Both the position numbers and the translations under genes were made by a program. Shown piece by piece: positions 11,010-18,874 of a DNA stretch of 64,000 bases; position 1 is the first letter of the stretch; each line of letters opens with the position of its first letter. The stretch lies in NCBI GenBank assembly GCA_963704295.1, contig OY969884.1, positions 620,001 to 684,000 on the forward strand. The letters run 5' to 3'. This stretch comes from JACCVL01 sp963704295 (GTDB lineage: Bacteria; Actinomycetota; Actinomycetes; Propionibacteriales; Nocardioidaceae). Under the pieces are notes generated by a model. The model was given only the letters and a program-made list of their open reading frames with translations. It was not told the origin of the DNA and did no database searches.

Positions 11010-11510
11010 TCAGACCACCTGGTGCAGCCAGCGCACCGGGGCGCCCTCGCCCGCGTGTCGGAAGGTCTCCAGCTCGTCGTCCCAAGGCTTGCCGAGCAAC
11101 CGGGAGATCTCCTGCTCGAGGTCGACCTGGCCGAGAGCCGCCTTGACGACCGCCGCGCGCAGCCGGTCCTCGGGGATCAGCAGGTCGCCGTGCAGACCGG
11201 AAACCGCGTGGAAGATGCCGAGATCGGGGGTGTAGGAGTAGCGGGCCCCCTCGGTCGCCGGGGTCGGTTCCTCGGTGACCTCGAAGCGCAGATGGGTCCA
11301 GCCGCGAAGCCCCGACGCGAGCGCGGCAGCGGTGCCGGCCGAGCCCTGCCACGACAGCTCGGCCCGGTACGCGCCGGCGGCGGCGGGTTGTGGCGTCCAC
11401 GACAGTTGGACGGGCAGGCCGAGCACGCCGCCGACCGCCCACTCGACGTGCGGGCACAGCGCCGACGGCGCGGAGTGCACGTACACAACGCCCCGTGTCG
11501 TCACGGTCAC
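11010..11510 (-). CDS. DUF3145 family protein
   Basis: A 166-residue protein recognised as the actinobacterial DUF3145 family (TTRGVVYVHSAPSALCPHVE at the start, then GRPWDDELE-like text near residue 140). The function is unknown. Homologues lie next to fabF/accD in other actinobacteria, which suggests a link with lipid synthesis. GTG 11510 is preceded by GGGGAGG at good spacing. It is convergent with the fab operon. Confidence 0.85.
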   Translation of the reverse strand: MTVTTRGVVYVHSAPSALCPHVEWAVGGVLGLPVQLSWTPQPAAAGAYRAELSWQGSAGTAAALASGLRGWTHLRFEVTEEPTPATEGARYSYTPDLGIFHAVSGLHGDLLIPEDRLRAAVVKAALGQVDLEQEISRLLGKPWDDELETFRHAGEGAPVRWLHQVV

Positions 11511-11634
11511 GATGACCTCCCCTGCTCGAGGTTCGCCTTCCCCAGCGGCCTCGACGGGTCATCGCGCCCGATCCGACGGGCCCTATTGTGCACCACCGAC
11601 CCCACCGGCACCAGCACCACCACCCCGCCCACGC

Positions 11635-11697
11635 CGCTGAGAGTGACCGTTCTGCTGCGACACGCCGGAAAAGGCGGAGTATTCGTCACTCTCAGCG
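11635..11697. repeat. Inverted repeat with 13-bp arms in a 300-bp divergent intergenic region
   Basis: CGCTGAGAGTGAC (11635-11647) is repeated inverted and perfect at 11685-11697. The 37-nt interior has a small nested hairpin (CGCC/GGCG). The 300-bp region 11511-11810 holds promoters of the two divergent genes, this element and a possible -10 (TAAGGT 11746-11751); no open frame in it is convincing. The role is unknown. Confidence 0.6.
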
Positions 11698-11810
11698 AGG
11701 GCGGGCCTGAGAACGGGTCGAGTGGCTTGGTCCGATTCGCACCCCTAAGGTCTGACTTGTCCCTTCAGGCCCGGGGGGACACCCGAGACCCGAGAGGTGC
11801 CCCGCCCGAG

Positions 11811-12131
11811 ATGGCCATCACTGTGCGCGCCGCGCCTGAGCGCAGCCGGTTCGAGATCCTCCTGGACGAGGACGTGGTCGGCTTCGCCGTTTATCACGTC
11901 GAAGACGGCCGGGCCGCGATCCCGCACACCGAGATCCGCCCCGATCTGAGCGGCCGCGGGCTGGGCACCGCGCTGGTCGGGCAGGTGCTCGATGCGGCGC
12001 GTGCCGACGGCCACCTCGTGCTCCCGTACTGTTCGTTCGTCTCGAGCTTCATCCGGGACAACCCCGAGTACCTCGACCTGGTGCCGGTCGACGAGCGGGA
12101 CTCATTCGGCTGTGAGCGAGTCCCCGAATAG
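11811..12131 (+). CDS. GCN5-related N-acetyltransferase, short single-domain type
   Basis: A 106-residue protein of the small GNAT (Gcn5-like, YjdJ/GNAT_2) class. The acetyl-CoA-binding motif RPDLSGRGLGTALVGQVLDA and the following PYCSFVSSFIRDNPEY are characteristic. The substrate is unknown. ATG 11811 has a GAGAGGTG stretch somewhat far upstream. The stop is 9 nt from the next start, so the two genes are probably cotranscribed. Confidence 0.8.
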   Translation: MAITVRAAPERSRFEILLDEDVVGFAVYHVEDGRAAIPHTEIRPDLSGRGLGTALVGQVLDAARADGHLVLPYCSFVSSFIRDNPEYLDLVPVDERDSFGCERVPE

Positions 12132-12140
12132 GGAGTGCCC

Positions 12141-12809
12141 ATGAGGGTCATCGTCGCCGGGGGGCACGGCAAGATCGGTCTGCGCCTGCTCAGGCTGCTC
12201 GCCACGGCCGGGCACGATGCCGTCGGCCTGGTCCGCAACGTCGAGCACGTCGCCGAGCTCCAGGCCGCCGGCGCCGAGGGGGTCGTGCTTGACCTGGAGC
12301 ACGCCGCGCTGGAGGAGGTCACCGCGGCGGTCCAGGGAGCCGCGGCCGTCGTCTTCGCCGCCGGGGCCGGTCCCGGCAGCGGCGCCGCCCGCAAGCTCAG
12401 CATGGATCGTGACGGTGCGGTGCTGCTCGCCGACGCCGCAGTCGAGGCCGGCGTGCGCCGCTATCTCATGGTCTCGTCGATGAACGCCGCAGAGCCGACG
12501 GACGACGCGTCGGACGAGGCCGTCGCCCCGGACGAGGACGTCTTCGCGGTCTACCTGCGGGCCAAGGGCGCCGCGGACGCTGCCCTTCGGCGGCGGGACC
12601 TCGGGTGGCTGATCCTGCGGCCCGGCGGCCTCACCGACGAGCCCGGCAGTGGTCGGGTGCACCTCGCCGAGTCGGTGCCCCGCGGCGACGTGCCGCGCGA
12701 CGACGTCGCGGCGGTTCTGCACGCGCTGATCGACGCCGGGACGGTCCGTCGCACGCTCGAGCTGGTCGGCGGTGGCACCGAGATCGACGCGGCGGTGGCC
12801 GCGATCTGA
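12141..12809 (+). CDS. NAD(P)-binding oxidoreductase, atypical SDR family
   Basis: A 222-residue NAD(P)H-binding protein of the atypical short-chain dehydrogenase class. The dinucleotide motif VAGGHGKIGLRLLRLLATAG is at residues 5-24, with VSSMNA and AKGAADAALRRRDLGWLILR matching the family core. The substrate is unknown; relatives include flavin reductase or epimerase-like proteins. ATG 12141 is preferred to GTG 12135 because GGGAG lies 6 nt upstream. Confidence 0.85.
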   Translation: MRVIVAGGHGKIGLRLLRLLATAGHDAVGLVRNVEHVAELQAAGAEGVVLDLEHAALEEVTAAVQGAAAVVFAAGAGPGSGAARKLSMDRDGAVLLADAAVEAGVRRYLMVSSMNAAEPTDDASDEAVAPDEDVFAVYLRAKGAADAALRRRDLGWLILRPGGLTDEPGSGRVHLAESVPRGDVPRDDVAAVLHALIDAGTVRRTLELVGGGTEIDAAVAAI

Positions 12810-12855
12810 CCGAGGAGCGGACCGCCGACGGTCGTGAACGGGTGAACGCTGCCGC

Positions 12856-12867
12856 TAATCTGGGTTG
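12856..12867 (+). promoter_or_regulatory. Leaderless-type -10 box of the PAP2 gene
   Basis: TAATCT at 12856-12861 lies 6 nt before GTG 12868, and no Shine-Dalgarno site is present. Confidence 0.5.
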
Positions 12868-13968
12868 GTGCCCGGGCGTCCCTATCTCTTCGCCGTCGCG
12901 GTGGCTGCCGTCACCGGCGGTGCGGCGGTCGTCGTCGCGGTGATCATGGGGCTGCCGGTCCGCGACCCGGACGGGATGGCCGGCCCGTCCTACGTCCGAC
13001 TGCCCCTGATCCTGGGCCTGTTCTTCCTCGCCGACGTCCTCCCCCGCACCCTCCGCCGGGCCCGCACCGTCGGCGGCGTGCTGTCCGCGTTTCGCGAGGT
13101 CGTCCGCGACCGCTGGCCGTGGCAGCGCACCCGGCTGGCCCTGGTGGGGCTCGTCTCGTTCTACGTCACCTACGTCGCATACCGGAACCTGAAGAGCTAT
13201 CTGCCCTTCGCCCGCGAGGACCTGATCGACGACTGGCTCGGCATCGCCGACTCGATCCTGTTCCTCGGCGCCGACCCGGCGGTGGTCCTGCACACGGTGC
13301 TGGGCACCGGCGCGGCCGCCTACGTGCTGTCGTTCGTCTACATCTCCTACCTCGTCGTCGTCCCGATCTCGCTGGCAGCGGCGCTGGTGTGGACAAAGGA
13401 CCTGTCCCGCGGCTTCTGGTACGTCACCGCCCTGAACCTCAACTGGGCGCTCGGGGTGGTCTCGTACTACCTGGCGCCTGCGGTCGGTCCGGTCTACATC
13501 GAGAGCGAGAACTACGCCGACCTGCCGGAGACCGGTGTCAGCCTGTTGCAGGACAGCCTGTGGAACTCCCGGTTGACCGTGCTGTTCGACCCGTGGACGA
13601 CCAGCTCGGTCCACGGAGTGGCGGCCTTCGGGTCCCTGCACGTGTCCGTGGTGTTCACCGCCGCCTACTTCGCGCACCGGGCCGGCCTGCACCGGGTGCT
13701 GCGCAGCACGCTGTGGGTCTACCTCGGGCTGACCATCCTGGCCACGGTCTACTTCGGTTGGCACTACGTGGTGGACGACATCGCGGGCATCGGGATCGGC
13801 TGGATCGCCGTGACGCTCGGGGCGATCGCGACCGGGAACTCCGATGGCGGTCCGCGGCTGCGGGACCGGCTCCGGAACCGGGCCCGCGAGCACGAGCGGA
13901 TCGAGCCTGCCGCCGAGCAGGCGCCGAACACCCACGTGTCGGGTCATGAACGCTCGAAGCGCACCTAG
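12868..13968 (+). CDS. PAP2-superfamily membrane protein (inositol-phosphorylceramide-synthase/AUR1-like)
   Basis: A 366-residue integral membrane protein with about six to seven hydrophobic segments. The PAP2 signature is split as SVHGVAAFGSLHVSVVF and WHYVVDDIAGIGIGWIAV, giving catalytic histidines in the second and third motifs typical of the AUR1-like PAP2_3 group. It probably acts on a phospholipid or polyprenyl-phosphate head group at the outer membrane face. The charged C-terminal tail is cytosolic. GTG 12868 is chosen because of the -10 box 6 nt upstream; a TTG precedes it. Confidence 0.82.
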   Translation: MPGRPYLFAVAVAAVTGGAAVVVAVIMGLPVRDPDGMAGPSYVRLPLILGLFFLADVLPRTLRRARTVGGVLSAFREVVRDRWPWQRTRLALVGLVSFYVTYVAYRNLKSYLPFAREDLIDDWLGIADSILFLGADPAVVLHTVLGTGAAAYVLSFVYISYLVVVPISLAAALVWTKDLSRGFWYVTALNLNWALGVVSYYLAPAVGPVYIESENYADLPETGVSLLQDSLWNSRLTVLFDPWTTSSVHGVAAFGSLHVSVVFTAAYFAHRAGLHRVLRSTLWVYLGLTILATVYFGWHYVVDDIAGIGIGWIAVTLGAIATGNSDGGPRLRDRLRNRAREHERIEPAAEQAPNTHVSGHERSKRT

Positions 13969-14029
13969 ACGCCGACGCTGACGCTGACCGAGCGTCCGAC
14001 GGTCGACGCCTGAGGTTCGGCCGCCCCGG

Positions 14030-14590
14030 TCAGAAGTCGAAGGCGTCGATCAGCCAGGAGCCGTCCACGTTCACCAGCGTGAACGTGACCGTCAGGTCCG
14101 AGATGGTGCTCCCCAGCGTGGCCTTGGCCTTCTCCGCGGTGCCGCGCACGTTGGTGATGAGGATGTCGTCCTCGGTGTACTGCTTCGGCACGACGGACTG
14201 CTCGTGCAGCGCGCATCCGGTCTTGCGGTCGGACGAGAAGGTCTGATCCTCGAGGAACTTGTCCGTCATGAGCTCGCATCCGCCCTCCATGTCCCAGGTC
14301 TTGAGCACCTGCTCGATGGTGGCGGCGTCCGCGGGTGTGAGGTCGCCCGCCGGCTCATCGGTCTCGTCGGCGGCTGAGGCTGTCGCCTCGGTCTCCGGCT
14401 CGTCGGCCTCCGGCTCCTCGACCTCCGGCTCTTCGGCCTCGGTCGGCGCGGACGTCGTGGGAGGCGCGGACGTCGTGGGGGTCGCGGCTGCCGGCTCGTC
14501 GGAGTCCGCACCACATCCGACAACCGGGCCGAGCAGCAGCGCAAGCCCGGCCACCACATAGAGCGGAGCCATTCGTCGACCAGCAAACAC
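14030..14590 (-). CDS. Lipoprotein with acidic Pro/Thr/Glu linker and NTF2-like C-terminal domain
   Basis: A 186-residue exported lipoprotein. The signal MFAGRRMAPLYVVAGLALLL ends in a GPVVGC lipobox. An acidic linker of TSAPTEAEEPEVEEPEADE type spans about residues 30-85. A C-terminal region of about 100 residues ends TFTLVNVDGSWLIDAFDF, as in NTF2/SnoaL-like lipoproteins. GTG 14590 is chosen because GAGGGGG lies 5 nt upstream. It is divergent from the amidase gene; a link between them is possible but unproven. Confidence 0.75.
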   Translation of the reverse strand: MFAGRRMAPLYVVAGLALLLGPVVGCGADSDEPAAATPTTSAPPTTSAPTEAEEPEVEEPEADEPETEATASAADETDEPAGDLTPADAATIEQVLKTWDMEGGCELMTDKFLEDQTFSSDRKTGCALHEQSVVPKQYTEDDILITNVRGTAEKAKATLGSTISDLTVTFTLVNVDGSWLIDAFDF

Positions 14591-14762
14591 AGGGTCCCCC
14601 TCGCGAATCGGGTAGTGCTGGACCGACATCGTGGCGGGTGCTGACCTGTTCGGGAGGCAGAACGGCTCAACCGGGCGGAACCTGGTCCGGGAAAGCGGTT
14701 GCGAACCCCCCGACGACGGAGGAATCTGTCATCGGAGACAGCCGTCCGGCAGCGGAGGCGGA

Positions 14763-15644
14763 ATGAGCCGATATCCCGGCGCTCACTGGCGTCCGCTCGC
14801 CGCGGACCCTTCCCACCAGGCTCCGATGACACGCCACGACGGCATCGTGCTGCACACGATGGTGGGCAGCCTCGAGTCGACCGACGCCCTGTTCCGGGCA
14901 GCGGGTTACTCCGGAACCGAGTCCCACTTCGGGGTCGGCGCGGACGGAACGGTGTACCAGTGGGTCGACACGGCACGACGAGCCGACGCGCATCTCGAGG
15001 GCACCTGGCGGCTGTTGTCGATCGAGACCGCGGACACCGGCGCACCGTTCGCGGCCTGGACCGGCTCGAACGTTCCGGCCTGGACCGAGGCCCAGCTGGA
15101 CGCGATCGCCGGCATCATCGGCTGGGCGGCGGCCGAGCATGGCTTCCCCATCGAGCCGCTGCCGGACTCGCGCCCGGAGCGGCGCGGCGTGGGCTGGCAT
15201 CGACAGGGCTGCGACCCCTGGCGCTGCGCCGGAGGCGAGCTGTGGTCGGAGGCGACCGGCAAGGTCTGTCCCGGGGACCGACGGATCGCGCAGGTGCCGG
15301 AGGTGTTGCGACGGGCTAGGTCCGGTGCCGGTGCGATCGACGACCTGCCCTCTCCGGAGGAGTTCGTCGCCGCCGCGGTCAGCGCGCAGGTGAGCCTCAA
15401 GCAAGCCGTCCGGGAGATGCATCGCGACCTGGCCGCCCTGCGGCGGGAGTTCGCCGACTTCCGTGCCCACGAGGTGCAGCGTGACCGGGACGCGGAGCAC
15501 AGCGCCTCCGTGCGAACCCGTCGCGTGCTCGACGCGCTGGACGCGATCGACACCACGACGAACCTGACCGAGGCAGACTTCCGGTCGCTCACGCGGGAGG
15601 TGCTCCGGACACAGCTCAGCGCCCACCGTGCCGGGACGACCTGA
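14763..15644 (+). CDS. N-acetylmuramoyl-L-alanine amidase (amidase_2, endolysin-like) with C-terminal tail module
   Basis: A 293-residue protein. Residues 20-185 are an amidase_2/T7-lysozyme-type domain cleaving the MurNAc-L-Ala bond; the zinc ligands are predicted as His31 (IVLHTMVG), His146 (GVGWHRQGCDP) and Cys169 (GKVCPGDRR). Residues 200-290 form a helical, charged tail (SLKQAVREMHRDLAALRREF, ending TEADFRSLTREVLRTQLS). The same tail is found in the next gene. There is no signal peptide, as in phage endolysins. ATG 14763 has GGAGG 4 nt upstream. No holin or phage structural gene is nearby. Confidence 0.85.
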   Translation: MSRYPGAHWRPLAADPSHQAPMTRHDGIVLHTMVGSLESTDALFRAAGYSGTESHFGVGADGTVYQWVDTARRADAHLEGTWRLLSIETADTGAPFAAWTGSNVPAWTEAQLDAIAGIIGWAAAEHGFPIEPLPDSRPERRGVGWHRQGCDPWRCAGGELWSEATGKVCPGDRRIAQVPEVLRRARSGAGAIDDLPSPEEFVAAAVSAQVSLKQAVREMHRDLAALRREFADFRAHEVQRDRDAEHSASVRTRRVLDALDAIDTTTNLTEADFRSLTREVLRTQLSAHRAGTT

Positions 15645-15678
15645 TGGTCGCGGCTGAGGACACGAGAGGAGGTGCCAC

Positions 15679-16476
15679 GTGAGCGACGCGTACGAGGTGT
15701 TTCTGTTCCAGGCGCAGGACACGTCCGGCCGGCCGGTCTTCCTCAACCGGAGGATGGCTGCCGCCTGGGCGATGACGGTCGACCGGCTGGGCTTCACACC
15801 GACGATCGTGCAAGGGGCTTACATGACTCGGGCCGGGGGCGGGGCGAGTGAATCGGCCGGCTACCACGACGCTGGCGGCTGTATCGACACCCGGACGTGG
15901 GACCTGACCGCCGACCAGCAGCAGAGGGTCATCCGCACCGGCCGGACGGTCGGCTGGGCGGTCTGGAAGCGAGACGCGGCGCACGGCGGGATGGACGAGC
16001 ACATGCACTGGGTGCTCCTCGACGACGAGGACGCCGCCGGTGGCGCGGTGTCGCAGATGGCCGCCTACCGGGCCGGGCGGGACGGCCTCGACTCCGGCGG
16101 ACCCGACTACCACTGGCGTCCCGACCCGATCCCCACCTTTTCGTACGACCAGGAGGCCGACATGCCCACACCGGAAGACTTGCTCGCCGCCGAGATCACC
16201 AAGGACGTGAGTCTCAAGCAGGCGATGCGGGAGATGCACAACGACCTGTCCGCGCTGCGGAAGGAGTTCAAGGAGTTTCGCGCCAACGAGGTGAAGCGTG
16301 ACAAGGAGCGGGTGAAGGCGGAGGACGCCCGCGCCAAGCAGGTGCTCGCGGCGATCGACGCCATCGAGATCCCCGAGGGGATGACGAAGGCCGAGTTCCG
16401 CAGCCTGACCCGCGAGGTGGTCAAGACCCAGCTCGGCAAGCTCGAGGACACCCGACCCGAGGTGGCGCCGGCCTGA
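15679..16476 (+). CDS. Putative M15-type peptidase/endolysin with the same C-terminal tail module
   Basis: A 265-residue protein. Residues 1-165 carry SAGYHDAGGCIDTRTWDL and GGMDEHMHWVL, an H-x(n)-D plus HxH arrangement like the zinc ligands of M15 D-Ala-D-Ala peptidases and L-Ala-D-Glu endolysins. This assignment is by motif and is tentative. Residues 170-258 (SLKQAMREMHNDLSALRKEF, ending TKAEFRSLTREVVKTQLG) are clearly homologous to the tail of the upstream amidase. GTG 15679 follows a strong AGAGGAGG site. No signal peptide is seen. The pair probably arose by tail duplication or phage capture and may act on the same wall. Confidence 0.75.
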   Translation: MSDAYEVFLFQAQDTSGRPVFLNRRMAAAWAMTVDRLGFTPTIVQGAYMTRAGGGASESAGYHDAGGCIDTRTWDLTADQQQRVIRTGRTVGWAVWKRDAAHGGMDEHMHWVLLDDEDAAGGAVSQMAAYRAGRDGLDSGGPDYHWRPDPIPTFSYDQEADMPTPEDLLAAEITKDVSLKQAMREMHNDLSALRKEFKEFRANEVKRDKERVKAEDARAKQVLAAIDAIEIPEGMTKAEFRSLTREVVKTQLGKLEDTRPEVAPA

Positions 16477-16508
16477 GCCGACTTCGGGGCACGGACTGCC
16501 GGCGTGGC

Positions 16509-17066
16509 TCAGGTCAGGAACGGGACCAGGTATCCGGCGGCGACCGCCACCCCCAGCACGGCCCCGGCGTAGGCGGCGAGCAGCCGCGTCGGCAGCACCC
16601 GGGACAACACGGCCAGCTCGGGCAGGTTCACGCCGGTCGCGGAGATCACCAGGGCGAACGTCGCGCCGAGACCCATCCCGGCGCCGTGCAGCGCGGCCGC
16701 GATCGGCAGGAACGCCTCGGTCGCGACGTAGAACGGTGCGCCCAGGACGGCCGCGAGCGGTACCGCGACGGGGTTGCCAGGGCCCGCCAGCGCAGTGACG
16801 ACCTCGGTGGGAACGGCACCCAGGATCAGGACGGCCGCGGCGACGGCCAACAGCACCGGCAGCGCCAACGCCCGCGCGACTCCTGTGCCGTAGCGCAGCG
16901 CGGTGACCGTTTCGCCCCGCCAGCCGACCCAGGGCGCGTCGTCCGCGAACGGATCAGGTCCCCCCACCCCCCCGTCCACGATCCGCGACTTTTGCAGGCC
17001 GGTGTCGCCGCCCGCCGCGACCGCACCCCTCTCGCTCACGATCCGCGACGTCTCCAGCCCCGGCAA
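16509..17066 (-). CDS. Permease (ArsP/YraQ type), C-terminal half, out of frame with N-terminal half
   Basis: This carries the last four membrane segments of an ArsP_1 (DUF318) permease, from FADDAPWVGWRGETVTALRYG onward, with ALALPVLLAVAAAVLILGAV, PFYVATEAFLPIAAALHGAG and the family-like VISATGVNLPELAVLSRVLP. Its frame is offset by one base from the upstream half. The first ~40 residues are translated inverted-repeat DNA, not family sequence. TTG 17066 is only the first possible start; the frame is open through the repeat region to beyond 17150. A single-base contraction in the G-rich tract (16960-17138) would join both halves. It may be a pseudogene or a phase-variable gene. Confidence 0.65.
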   Translation of the reverse strand: MPGLETSRIVSERGAVAAGGDTGLQKSRIVDGGVGGPDPFADDAPWVGWRGETVTALRYGTGVARALALPVLLAVAAAVLILGAVPTEVVTALAGPGNPVAVPLAAVLGAPFYVATEAFLPIAAALHGAGMGLGATFALVISATGVNLPELAVLSRVLPTRLLAAYAGAVLGVAVAAGYLVPFLT

Positions 17067-17574
17067 AAGTCGCGGATCGTGGGGAAGGGGGGTGGGGGTG
17101 GGGGTGGGGGTGGGGGTGGGGGTGGGGGTGGGGGTGGAGGTCCACGGCGAGGACCTCAGCGGCCAGGGCGGCGGCCAGCACCAGCACGGTGGTGACAGCG
17201 ACGTACGCCAGCGTCACCTGCCACCCGAACAGGAGCACGAGGATCGCCGCGACCACGGGATCGAGCAGCGGTGACGACAACAGGAACGCGACGACGGTCG
17301 CCGCGCCCAGCCGCATCCGCAGCATGGCAACGACCACCGGGATCGCCGAATATGTGCAGAACGGTGTCACGAAGCCGAGGACGATGCCCTTGCCCGCTCC
17401 CGTCAGGCCGCTGCCACCCAAAAAGCGCTGCAACCGTGCCACACCGACGCGACGGGCCAGCAGGCCGAGCAGCGCCGACACGACGACCAGCAGGACGAGC
17501 ATCTCCGCCAGCAGCCAGCCGAACTCCATGGCGAGCCGGGCCCAACCAGCCGACCCGTCGGACACGGCGGTCAC
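16954..17574 (-). CDS. Permease (ArsP/YraQ type), N-terminal half
   Basis: The first half of a predicted metal/arsenical efflux permease of the ArsP_1 family, with four membrane helices. The family signature is GFVTPFCTYSAIPVVVAMLR followed by LGAATVVAFLLSSPLLDP. After VLAVDL the frame enters eight His-Pro pairs encoded by a hexanucleotide repeat, then inverted-repeat DNA, and stops at TGA 16956-16954. GTG 17574 overlaps the end of the ArsR gene by 4 nt, so the regulator and permease form one operon. Full-length relatives are about 300-350 residues with eight helices; the other four are encoded in another frame downstream. Confidence 0.72.
   Translation of the reverse strand: MTAVSDGSAGWARLAMEFGWLLAEMLVLLVVVSALLGLLARRVGVARLQRFLGGSGLTGAGKGIVLGFVTPFCTYSAIPVVVAMLRMRLGAATVVAFLLSSPLLDPVVAAILVLLFGWQVTLAYVAVTTVLVLAAALAAEVLAVDLHPHPHPHPHPHPHPHPPSPRSATFAGAGDVADREREGCGRGGRRHRPAKVADRGRGGGGT
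16976..17082. repeat. Dispersed inverted repeat, copy A, inside the permease locus
   Basis: CCACGATCCGCGACTTTTGC (16976-16995) is matched by its exact reverse complement at 17063-17082. A third, degraded forward arm lies at 17037-17049 (CACGATCCGCGAC). The spacing between perfect arms is 67 nt, longer than in other copies. Flanking G/C runs (16960-16965, 16967-16973) are prone to slippage. Confidence 0.85.
17088..17135. repeat. Hexanucleotide tandem repeat (GGGGGT)8
   Basis: Eight T residues at exact 6-nt spacing (17093 to 17135) separate runs of five G; the first run has six G. Read on the minus strand it encodes (His-Pro)8 in the N-terminal permease half. G tracts of this kind slip easily in replication and sequencing. 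Confidence 0.9.
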
Positions 17575-17936
17575 CGGCCCGGCCGCCGGCGCCAGGGCAC
17601 GCTGCCGGCACCGTTGCCGCCGCCGCTATCGGCCGACTGCACAGGAGCACGTGCCATCACGACATCCGCGGCGGTCGGGAAGGCCGCCAGACAGTCCGGG
17701 TTGACTCGTACGCGACTGGTCGTGCCGATCCGCTCGACGAAGACGAACTCCAGCTCGGCGAGCCGCCGCAGGTGTGCGGAGACGGTGGACTGGCCGACGC
17801 CGAGCGCATCGACCAGCTGGCCGACCGACCGCGGTCCGTCGGCGGTCGCGAGCTCGTGCAGCAACTGCAGCCGAGTCGGATCGGACAGGCAGGCGAACCA
17901 GCCGGCATAGGCCACGGCGGTGGAGCGGTCGAGCAC
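17571..17936 (-). CDS. ArsR/SmtB-family transcriptional repressor
   Basis: A 121-residue winged-helix regulator. WFACLSDPTRLQLLHELATA and VGQLVDALGVGQSTVSAHLR (helix-turn-helix) are typical of ArsR/SmtB. The C-terminal tail is Ser/Gly/Arg-rich without an obvious cysteine metal site; the only cysteines are in WFACLSD and NPDCLAAF. GTG 17936 is chosen because GGAGGGG lies 6 nt upstream; an ATG at 17951 is the alternative. It is overlapped by the permease gene, so control of that permease is likely. Confidence 0.87.
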   Translation of the reverse strand: MLDRSTAVAYAGWFACLSDPTRLQLLHELATADGPRSVGQLVDALGVGQSTVSAHLRRLAELEFVFVERIGTTSRVRVNPDCLAAFPTAADVVMARAPVQSADSGGGNGAGSVPWRRRPGR

Positions 17937-17953
17937 GGCTATCCCCTCCATCG

Positions 17954-17975
17954 TTCATCGTCGATGATAGATGAA
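17954..17975 (-). promoter_or_regulatory. Putative ArsR operator and promoter
   Basis: TCATCGTCGATGA (17955-17967) is a 13-bp dyad inside a wider TTCATC...GATGAA repeat (17954-17975). On the minus strand TATCAT (17969-17964) is a good -10 box embedded in the dyad, so a bound dimer would block the promoter of the regulator-permease operon. Confidence 0.55.
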
Positions 17976-18041
17976 ACCAACAGGCAGTGGAACCCTCGCG
18001 GGCTCTGGGCACACCGAGGGCGCCGCGTCTATGGTCGGCGG

Positions 18042-18797
18042 ATGTTCGACGTCACCCCGGACGCCTACGGCCGATTCATGGGCCGATTCTCCGAGCCGCT
18101 GGCCGCGCTCTTCGTCGAACGGGCGGACGTGCGTCCGGGGTTGCGCGCCCTCGACGTCGGTTGCGGGCCGGGAGCCCTGACCACACAGTTGGTCGACCGC
18201 CTGGGCGCCGACGCCGTCGCCGGCGTCGACCCCTCGCCACCGTTCGTGGCGGCTGCACGGGAGCGCTTCCCCGCGGTCGACGTGCGGCTCGGGGCCGCCG
18301 AGGACCTCCCCTTCCCGGACGACAGCTTCGATGCGGCCCTGGCTCAGCTGGTGGTGCCCTTCATGAGCGATCCCGTCGCCGGGTTGCGTGAGATGGGTCG
18401 CGTGACCAAGCCCGGAGGGACGGTCTCGGCGTGCGTCTGGGACCACGGTGGCGGGTCCGGGCCGCTGACGCTGTTCTGGCGGGCCGTGCGCACGGTGGAC
18501 CCGCACCACCCTGGCGAACGTGAGATGGCGGGCACTCGCGAGGGACACCTCGCCGAGCTCTGCGCCGCTGCTGGTCTGCACCAGATCGAGCCCTCGACGC
18601 TGACGGTGCGGGTCGGCTACGACTCCTTCGACACCTGGTGGGCGCCGTACCTGATGGGGGTCGGACCCGCGGGTGCGTACGTCGCGACGCTCGACGAGGA
18701 GAAGCGCGAGGCGTTGCGCGTCTGCTGCTCGGAGCTGACGCCGGCGGCGCCGTTCGAGGTGACTGCGACCGCCTGGTGCGTGCGGGCCCGCCCCTGA
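18042..18797 (+). CDS. Class I SAM-dependent methyltransferase
   Basis: A 251-residue methyltransferase of the Methyltransf_11/25 type. Motif I is ALDVGCGPGALTTQLVDRLG, followed by VDPSPPFVAAARERFP, DSFDAALAQLV and the KPGGTV motif. The substrate is not evident; it is not clearly ArsM, since the cysteine pattern of that family is missing. ATG 18042 lies 6 nt after TATGGT (18030-18035), a leaderless-type promoter. It is divergent from the arsR-permease operon. Confidence 0.85.
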   Translation: MFDVTPDAYGRFMGRFSEPLAALFVERADVRPGLRALDVGCGPGALTTQLVDRLGADAVAGVDPSPPFVAAARERFPAVDVRLGAAEDLPFPDDSFDAALAQLVVPFMSDPVAGLREMGRVTKPGGTVSACVWDHGGGSGPLTLFWRAVRTVDPHHPGEREMAGTREGHLAELCAAAGLHQIEPSTLTVRVGYDSFDTWWAPYLMGVGPAGAYVATLDEEKREALRVCCSELTPAAPFEVTATAWCVRARP

Positions 18798-18874
18798 GCC
18801 GGACCGCTGGCTCGATCACGAGATCCTGGGTCGGTGGAGTGGGCGGGGCTCGGACCCGCAGGAGGTGATTCCGG

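Noticed and set aside
16509..17574. Two independent half-size permease genes
   Set aside because: The halves carry complementary parts of one eight-helix family and the second has no credible start; a frameshifted single gene explains this better.
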